This document shows positions 59,507 through 64,000 of a DNA stretch of 64,000 nucleotides, one piece after another. The stretch comes from Bifidobacterium catenulatum PV20-2. GTDB taxonomy: Bacteria; Actinomycetota; Actinomycetes; Actinomycetales; Bifidobacteriaceae. A program made the translations under genes and the position numbers. The notes under the pieces were generated by a model, which did no database searches, was not told where the DNA came from, and saw only the letters and a list, made by a program, of their open reading frames with translations. The DNA is taken from positions 2,232,001 through 2,296,000 of the forward strand of contig NZ_CP007456.1 of NCBI RefSeq assembly GCF_000800455.1, in the 5' to 3' direction. Within the stretch, counting starts at the first letter, position 1. Every line of letters begins with the position of its first letter.

Positions 59507-60348
59507 GGATGTGCTTACACTATTTAAGTTTTGCGTGATAATTGCATGTGTACGCCGAGGCATGACATCACGCTTGACCAGTTCATGAGGATCGCACATC
59601 TGTTGCCGCGCCAGCGCGGCAACGTGGCGGTCGACAACCACACGTTCGTCAACGCCCTGCCGCGGATGTGCCGCACGGGAGCCCCGTGGAGGGACCTGCC
59701 GGAGTGCTACGGCAAGTGGATCACCGTCTTACCGGCGGTTCAACCGCTGGTCCAGGAACGGCGCGATAGAGCGCCTGTTCACGGCATTGCAGGAGGAGCG
59801 GATCATCGGGGTGGAGATCCGGGTGTCCGCCATGGACTCCACGAGCGTGAAGGTCCACCAGCACGCGGCCGGGGCGCCGGAAAAGGAGGCTCCCGGTCAG
59901 TCAGCGTCTCCCGGGGAGGGCGGAACACCAAAGTTCACGTGGCATCCGACAGCGAGAGCACGGTCGTCGAGATCCATCTGAGCCCGGGCAACGAGCACGA
60001 CGCGGCCCACGGGCGCCGCTCGATGGCCGCGCTCGGCGCGTTCATGGGCACGCACCTGCTCATGGACCGCGCGTACGAGGGGGATTCCACCCGGCTGCTG
60101 GCCGAGTCGTTCGGCCTGACGCCGGTCGTGCCGCCCAAGAGGAACCGTACGGCCCCATGGGATTGCGCCAGGGAGACGTACAAGGGGCGGAACATGGTCG
60201 AACGCGTCTTCAACCGCATGAAGCACTACCGCAAGGCCGCCACCCGCTACGACAGGCTCGACGAGACCTTCCTCACCAACCTCCAGCTCATCCGCATCGC
60301 CATCTACCTGAAAAACACAGCCAAAAACCAACTAGTGTAAACACACCC
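59507..60348 (+). mobile_element. IS5-family insertion sequence, degenerate
   Basis: 842 bp. Imperfect 18-bp terminal repeats: left GGATGTGCTTACACTATT, right the complement of GGGTGTGTTTACACTAGT. It encodes a single transposase that needs two frame changes to be complete. Target duplication is not clear. Confidence 0.8.
59546..60340 (+). pseudogene. IS5-family transposase with two frameshifts
   Basis: N-terminal DUF4096-like part (LDQFMRIAHLLPRQRGN; GAPWRDLPECYGKW), then a shift: YRRFNRWSRNGAIERL and the first catalytic aspartate in AMDSTSVKVHQH lie in another frame; a second shift restores the frame at GGRNTKVH. The rest holds LLMDRAYEGDS and RNMVERVFNRMKHYR. An extra T near 59735 explains the first shift. 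Some IS5 relatives use programmed frameshifting, but two shifts suggest decay. Confidence 0.75.
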
Positions 60349-60355
60349 TAGTTGC

Positions 60356-60426
60356 CGCACGATTGGGCTGAATGTCGCATGATTCCGACAAATCGTCGCA
60401 CAATTTGATATTTTCGTCGCATGATT
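60356..60426. promoter_or_regulatory. Four phased CGCAYRATT repeats
   Basis: CGCACGATT (60356), CGCATGATT (60376), CGCACAATT (60397) and CGCATGATT (60418) are 20, 21 and 21 bp apart, on one face of the helix. They lie ~120-190 bp before a TAGAAT box at 60544 and ~220-290 bp before the HdeD-like gene. A related CGCATGACATT occurs at 61735 before the microprotein gene. Confidence 0.65.
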
Positions 60427-60543
60427 CGACAAATTTAACTTCACGATTCATTTTTTCTTGATGAAAATGAAATCGTGAGGTACACCCCTGCAAAATGGAC
60501 GATGAGGGGGATTTTGTTGATGGCTTAAATTAGACAGATTGCC

Positions 60544-60549
60544 TAGAAT
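60544..60549 (+). promoter_or_regulatory. Candidate -10 box of the HdeD-like gene
   Basis: TTGCCTAGAATAAGG resembles TTGGCTTAGAATGAAGG at 61757-61773, before the microprotein. No clear -35 is seen at the right distance; the shared sequence hints at common control. Confidence 0.4.
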
Positions 60550-60643
60550 AAGGGGTAGGGCTTCCGAAACGTTTGAGCGCAGGCGAACACATTCATGCTC
60601 GTCCGAACGTCACGAAGCAAGCTCTTCAAGGAAAGGGGCCGTC

Positions 60644-61564
60644 ATGAGCGACGCAATGAACAACCCGTATGCGAACGATCCAAACACAAACAATCCGAAT
60701 CAGAACGGCAGCAACGGACAGCAGCCGCAAGGCCAGCCGGAATATGGAGCATACGCGCCAAATCAGCAATCGCAAGGCCAGCAGCAGAGCGGCAATCCCA
60801 ACAATTCGGGCAATTCAGGCAATCCATATCAGAACGAACCGCAGACCCCACGCTACTTCGGCGGTCCATACGCCAACCAAAACCCGAACCAGAATGGCTT
60901 CTTCTACGCGAGCTACAGCACCGGTCAACCGTACGGACAGCAATACGGACAGCAGAACCGCCAGCCAGGAACCGGCAATTGGCAGCCGATCAGCCCGTTC
61001 AAACTTGCGGAAGAATGGCTGCCGAAGAAGGCGAAGAACGCGATCCGCGGCACCTACGCAATACTCGGCATCGCCGCCATCATCCTCGGACTGGCACTGC
61101 TGATCTGGCCGGGAGCCACGCTGAAAGTTGCCGCGATCGCACTCGGCGCATACTTCGTGGTTTCAGGCGTGGTCCGCATTGTGACCGCAATCGTGGAACT
61201 CGGGCTTCCGGGCGGATGGCGCGTGCTTGACATTCTGATCGGCCTGATGCTGTCTGTCGGCGGTGTGGTCATGTTGAAGAACGCGGCGCTTTCCGGAGCC
61301 ACGCTTGCCGTGCTCGTCACCATGGTGGTCGGCCTTGGCTGGATGTTGGAAGGCGTGATGGCGCTCGTGGAATCGTGGCGCATGCCAAGCTCCGCATGGG
61401 CTGTGATTTACGCGCTGCTGTCGATTGTCGCCGGCTTCATCGTGCTGTTCTCCCCCATCAGCTCCACGACCTGGCTGATTCTGTTCGGCGGATGCGCGCT
61501 TGTGGTAATCGGCATCGTCGCGATCGTGCGCGCATTCACGTTCGGCAAGCCCAATCGCAAGTAA
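60644..61564 (+). CDS. HdeD-family (DUF308) membrane protein with Asn/Gln-rich N-terminus
   Basis: About 306 residues from the ATG at 60644 (GGAAAGGGGCCGTC upstream); the open frame begins earlier without a ribosome site. Residues 1-110 are rich in Asn, Gln, Pro, Gly and Tyr and probably unstructured. Then six membrane spans form the DUF308 fold, with GLALLIWPGATLKVAAIALG typical of HdeD. HdeD proteins are linked to acid tolerance in enterobacteria; function here is not known. Four phased repeats lie upstream. Confidence 0.85.
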   Translation: MSDAMNNPYANDPNTNNPNQNGSNGQQPQGQPEYGAYAPNQQSQGQQQSGNPNNSGNSGNPYQNEPQTPRYFGGPYANQNPNQNGFFYASYSTGQPYGQQYGQQNRQPGTGNWQPISPFKLAEEWLPKKAKNAIRGTYAILGIAAIILGLALLIWPGATLKVAAIALGAYFVVSGVVRIVTAIVELGLPGGWRVLDILIGLMLSVGGVVMLKNAALSGATLAVLVTMVVGLGWMLEGVMALVESWRMPSSAWAVIYALLSIVAGFIVLFSPISSTTWLILFGGCALVVIGIVAIVRAFTFGKPNRK

Positions 61565-61609
61565 TTTTTCGCGGCGCAGGCCGTAAAGTCTGATTATCTC
61601 TGTTTTCCC

Positions 61610-61639
61610 AAGGGCACCAAGCAACAGCTCGGTGCCCTT
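61610..61639 (+). terminator. Terminator of the HdeD-like gene
   Basis: AAGGGCACC/GGTGCCCTT with a 12-base loop, then TCCTTTCTTCTT. Confidence 0.8.
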
Positions 61640-61734
61640 TCCTTTCTTCTTCGCGTCTGCTGTCGTTTGCTTTCACAGGTTATTACTTTTTCTTCAAGAT
61701 TAGCCGATGATTTTACAAAAGAAGTGACGATCGT

Positions 61735-61767
61735 CGCATGACATTAATGGTTTGCTTGGCTTAGAAT
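61735..61767 (+). promoter_or_regulatory. Promoter of the microprotein gene
   Basis: TGACAT (61739-61744), 17 bases, TAGAAT (61762-61767). The -35 region overlaps a CGCATGACATT copy of the repeat found before the HdeD-like gene. The leader from here to the ATG would be ~110 bases and A-rich. Confidence 0.6.
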
Positions 61768-61882
61768 GAAGGCACAACAGAAGAACGAAGAAAAAAGACA
61801 AACACAATACAGACTTACGGCAGCGGCCAGAGGAATGACAAGAAGAAAAGACGTGCCGCCAAGCCAAGTGAAAGGAAACATC

Positions 61883-62005
61883 ATGAAGAACAACACTTTC
61901 GATCAGATCATCAACGCCAACCTCGCCTCCATCGATCCGGGTTTCGGCCAGTTCGCTCTCGCCAAGGCTTCCGCTGACCTCTTCAAGAAGGTCCTCAACA
62001 AGTAA
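61883..62005 (+). CDS. 40-residue microprotein with highly optimised codons
   Basis: Starts at ATGAAGAACAAC after GAAAGGAAACATC, a good ribosome site; the longer open frame from 61766 overlaps the promoter. The sequence has an acidic/polar middle (SIDPGFGQF) between two helix-like parts, with a basic end FKKVLNK. All five Lys codons are AAG, all five Asn AAC and all four Leu CTC, the pattern of very highly expressed genes. No family is recognised; no signal peptide or membrane span. It has its own promoter and terminator. Confidence 0.75.
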   Translation: MKNNTFDQIINANLASIDPGFGQFALAKASADLFKKVLNK

Positions 62006-62083
62006 GACCGTTTCCTAGACGGGAGACAAGGCGCAGGCGCCACAGCACCTCGCCCCTCTTCTTTCCAATCCTTAAATCACATA

Positions 62084-62123
62084 GCGGGAGGCCGCGGTTT
62101 CAAACGGAATCGCGGCCTCCCGC
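62084..62123. terminator. Bidirectional terminator between microprotein and MFS genes
   Basis: GCGGGAGGCCGCG/CGCGGCCTCCCGC with a 14-base loop; TTTTC follows on the plus strand. It separates the two convergent genes. Confidence 0.85.
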
Positions 62124-62139
62124 TTTTCACGTACGCCGG

Positions 62140-63456
62140 CTACCCCTCCTCAACAGCGAGATTACGGGCTGCGGCACGTTCGCGGGGACCGCGCGTCACA
62201 TAGAAACCAATCGCCACAATCACGAACATCACCGTGCAACAGGTCCACAGCATGTGGCTGCCGAACGCGTTCAGAATCCAACCTCCGACAAGAGGCGAGA
62301 ACGCATTAGACAGCGACCACACCAGGTTGTACAGGCCCTGATACGTGCCGCGCACATCCTTCGGCGCGATGTTCGCCACCGTCGTGGCGGCAATCGGGAA
62401 CGTGCCAAGCTCGCCGAGCGTCCACAACACGGTTGCAATCGCAAATGTCACCCACGAATCGGCGCAGATTTGGAACGCGTAACCAACCGCCGTGATGGAC
62501 ATGCCAAGCACCAGCACACGGGTATTGCTCATCCGCTGAAACAACGCGATCGCGGGAATCTGCAGCAAGCACAGAATGCCACCGTTGATGGTCAGCAGGC
62601 TGGAATATTCGTCTGTGCCGAGCCCAATCTGCGTCATGGAGATCGGCAGGCCGCTGACGATCTGGAAATACGCCAGCGTGTACAGGAACATCAGCACCAC
62701 CATCGACATAAGTGCTTTGTCGGCGCACGCGCGACGATAGCTACGCCAGATGGAGAATTGTTGCGATTGGGTAGTTTGCGAAGTTTCAGAACGTTCCACA
62801 GGTTGTTTCACGGATGGTTCTGACGGTTGTTCCACAGGTTGTTTCACGACACGTTTCACAAACCGTCCGGCAACGCGCACACCCAATCCGGCTTCCTTGA
62901 AGAACACCATCATCAGCAACGTGGCGAACACCAGCACCGCCGCTTCCACATAGAACATCAGCGAATAGGAAATCTTGACAAGCTGGTTGGCGATGATCGG
63001 CCCGATCGCAAAACCAAAATTCGCAGCCCACGTCTGCAACGAATACGCGCGCTTCTGCTTGCGGAACGGAACAACGTCGGAAACGTACGCCGCGACCGCG
63101 GGCGTCGGCATGGAGGAAATCACACCGTATATCAGCAACGCAATCGCCATAATCCAAGGATCGCCGATAAAAGCCAGCAAAACCAGCATCGCGGCGGAAC
63201 CCAAGTTGCCGATGACAATCATCGCGGGCCGCCCGAATCGGTCAGACAACGCGCCACCGTACAGGCAGCCGAAAATGCCACCGAAACCGTACATGGAAAC
63301 GATGGTGCCGGCCACGCCCGCGCTCACATGCATGTCGGAAACAAGATACATGGAAAGGAACGATGTGACGAAACGGCCCATCCACAGGATGAGCAACGTG
63401 ACCCACAAACCCCAGAACATGACGGGCAAACCAAAAATCTCTCTTCTTTTCTCCAT
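62140..63456 (-). CDS. MFS transporter (drug/efflux-like)
   Basis: About 438 residues. The ATG at 63456 (MEKRREIFGLP) is taken because the divergent methyltransferase gene begins at 63524; ATGs at 63465-63468 are also possible, and no start has a clear ribosome site. Twelve spans, with GGALSDRFGRPAMI between spans 2 and 3. The central cytosolic loop contains a duplicated KQPVE-containing stretch encoded by two copies of a 19-bp repeat. Substrate unknown; the pattern suggests export. Confidence 0.85.
   Translation of the reverse strand: MEKRREIFGLPVMFWGLWVTLLILWMGRFVTSFLSMYLVSDMHVSAGVAGTIVSMYGFGGIFGCLYGGALSDRFGRPAMIVIGNLGSAAMLVLLAFIGDPWIMAIALLIYGVISSMPTPAVAAYVSDVVPFRKQKRAYSLQTWAANFGFAIGPIIANQLVKISYSLMFYVEAAVLVFATLLMMVFFKEAGLGVRVAGRFVKRVVKQPVEQPSEPSVKQPVERSETSQTTQSQQFSIWRSYRRACADKALMSMVVLMFLYTLAYFQIVSGLPISMTQIGLGTDEYSSLLTINGGILCLLQIPAIALFQRMSNTRVLVLGMSITAVGYAFQICADSWVTFAIATVLWTLGELGTFPIAATTVANIAPKDVRGTYQGLYNLVWSLSNAFSPLVGGWILNAFGSHMLWTCCTVMFVIVAIGFYVTRGPRERAAARNLAVEEG
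62794..62848. repeat. Duplicated 19-bp sequence inside the MFS gene
   Basis: TTCCACAGGTTGTTTCACG occurs at 62794-62812 and 62830-62848, 36 bp apart, so the duplication is in frame (12 codons). It lies in the loop between spans 6 and 7. Confidence 0.8.
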
Positions 63457-63523
63457 TCCATCCATCATATCGGCTAGGAGCGAAGCAGCCGATTTTCCCG
63501 GGGTGCTGGGAGAATGGACAACT

Positions 63524-64000
63524 ATGGCAATGAAAAAAGGACCGACCAAGGGGTCGGGTGGAAAGCATCGTAACTCGCTGAGAGGCAAGGGACCGACTCC
63601 CAAGGCCGAAGACCGCGTGTATCACAAGGCTTACAAGGAAAAGCAGGCCACTAATCGCCGTAAGATGGCGGATCCGCGGCTGGCAGCACGCCGTCGCGTG
63701 GCAAAGTTCAGCTCGGAATCCGATGATCTCGTCATCGGCCGCAATGCCGTGCTCGAGGCGCTGCGTTGCGGTGTGCCCGCAAGCACGCTGTATGTGGCCG
63801 CGCGCATCGAACATGATGACCGCACGCGCGAAATCATTCGTCTCGCCGGCATTCATGGACTGAACCTCATGGAAGCCGACCGTTTGGAAATGGATCGTAT
63901 CGCACGCTCCTCCAACCATCAAGGCGTGGTGATGAAGGCGCAGCCGTTCCAGTATTCCTCGCTCGCCGAGCTGGTGGAACGCGCTGACAAGAAGTCCCGC
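63524..64000 (+). CDS. rlmB: 23S rRNA 2'-O-methyltransferase, TrmH/SpoU family (5' part)
   Basis: The first 159 codons are present; the gene runs off the window. A basic tail (MAMKKGPTKGSGGKHRNSLR) is followed by the SpoU substrate-binding domain: LVIGRNAVLEALRCGVPAS, then IHGLNLMEADRLEMDRIA and SNHQGVVMKAQPF. The RlmB family methylates G2251 of 23S rRNA; the catalytic SPOUT knot lies beyond the window, so TrmH paralogs cannot be excluded. The in-frame ATG at 63530 is an alternative start. Confidence 0.88.
   Translation, partial: MAMKKGPTKGSGGKHRNSLRGKGPTPKAEDRVYHKAYKEKQATNRRKMADPRLAARRRVAKFSSESDDLVIGRNAVLEALRCGVPASTLYVAARIEHDDRTREIIRLAGIHGLNLMEADRLEMDRIARSSNHQGVVMKAQPFQYSSLAELVERADKKSR

Overview
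This 64 kb window is from a Bifidobacterium chromosome, probably of the B. adolescentis/catenulatum/angulatum neighbourhood; the species is not settled. The evidence is a complete 16S-23S-5S operon with bifidobacterial sequence, GC-rich coding, strong AAGGAG ribosome sites, many ABC/MFS sugar importers paired with intracellular glycosidases, and LacI, ROK and AraC regulators. Most genes lie on the minus strand.

Left part (1-19.5 kb). A sirtuin deacylase, a DUF4143-type ATPase with an array of five 23-bp repeats upstream, and threonine dehydratase come first. A raffinose-family module follows: GH13 alpha-glucosidase, ABC importer (two permeases and a binding protein), divergent ROK regulator and GH36 alpha-galactosidase, plus a decayed LacI gene. 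Then come tadA, a Na+/H+ antiporter, five 53-bp tandem repeats, a serine esterase and dcd.

Middle part (19.5-33 kb) is an accessory island. It starts with a divergent Eco47II-like restriction-modification pair whose methyltransferase carries a MerR-like DNA-binding domain facing a perfect 36-bp palindrome. Degenerate DNA follows, then an esterase-MFS-AraC set, relics of an IS3 element, a restriction helicase and a serine recombinase, and an AgrC/LytTR-type two-component system divergent from a domain-permuted, doubly membrane-anchored GH3 enzyme. Direct repeats with LytTR-type spacing lie between the regulator and the GH3 gene.

The rRNA operon (33.2-38.9 kb, minus) has boxA-like antitermination sites in its leader and 16S-23S spacer. 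A P-type cation ATPase lies upstream of it.

Right part (42.4-64 kb) holds two glycoside modules. The first is an operon of three hydrolases/esterases and an MFS importer, under a LacI regulator with twin operators. The second is a LacI-ABC-GH31 (YicI-like alpha-xylosidase) cluster next to a GH1 beta-glucosidase. They are interrupted or flanked by degenerate IS3 and IS5 elements. The end carries an HdeD-like membrane protein, a 40-residue microprotein with strongly optimised codons, an MFS transporter and the start of an rRNA 2'-O-methyltransferase gene. Together the carbohydrate genes suggest import of alpha-galactosides, alpha-xylosides and possibly acylated plant glycosides, with hydrolysis in the cytosol.
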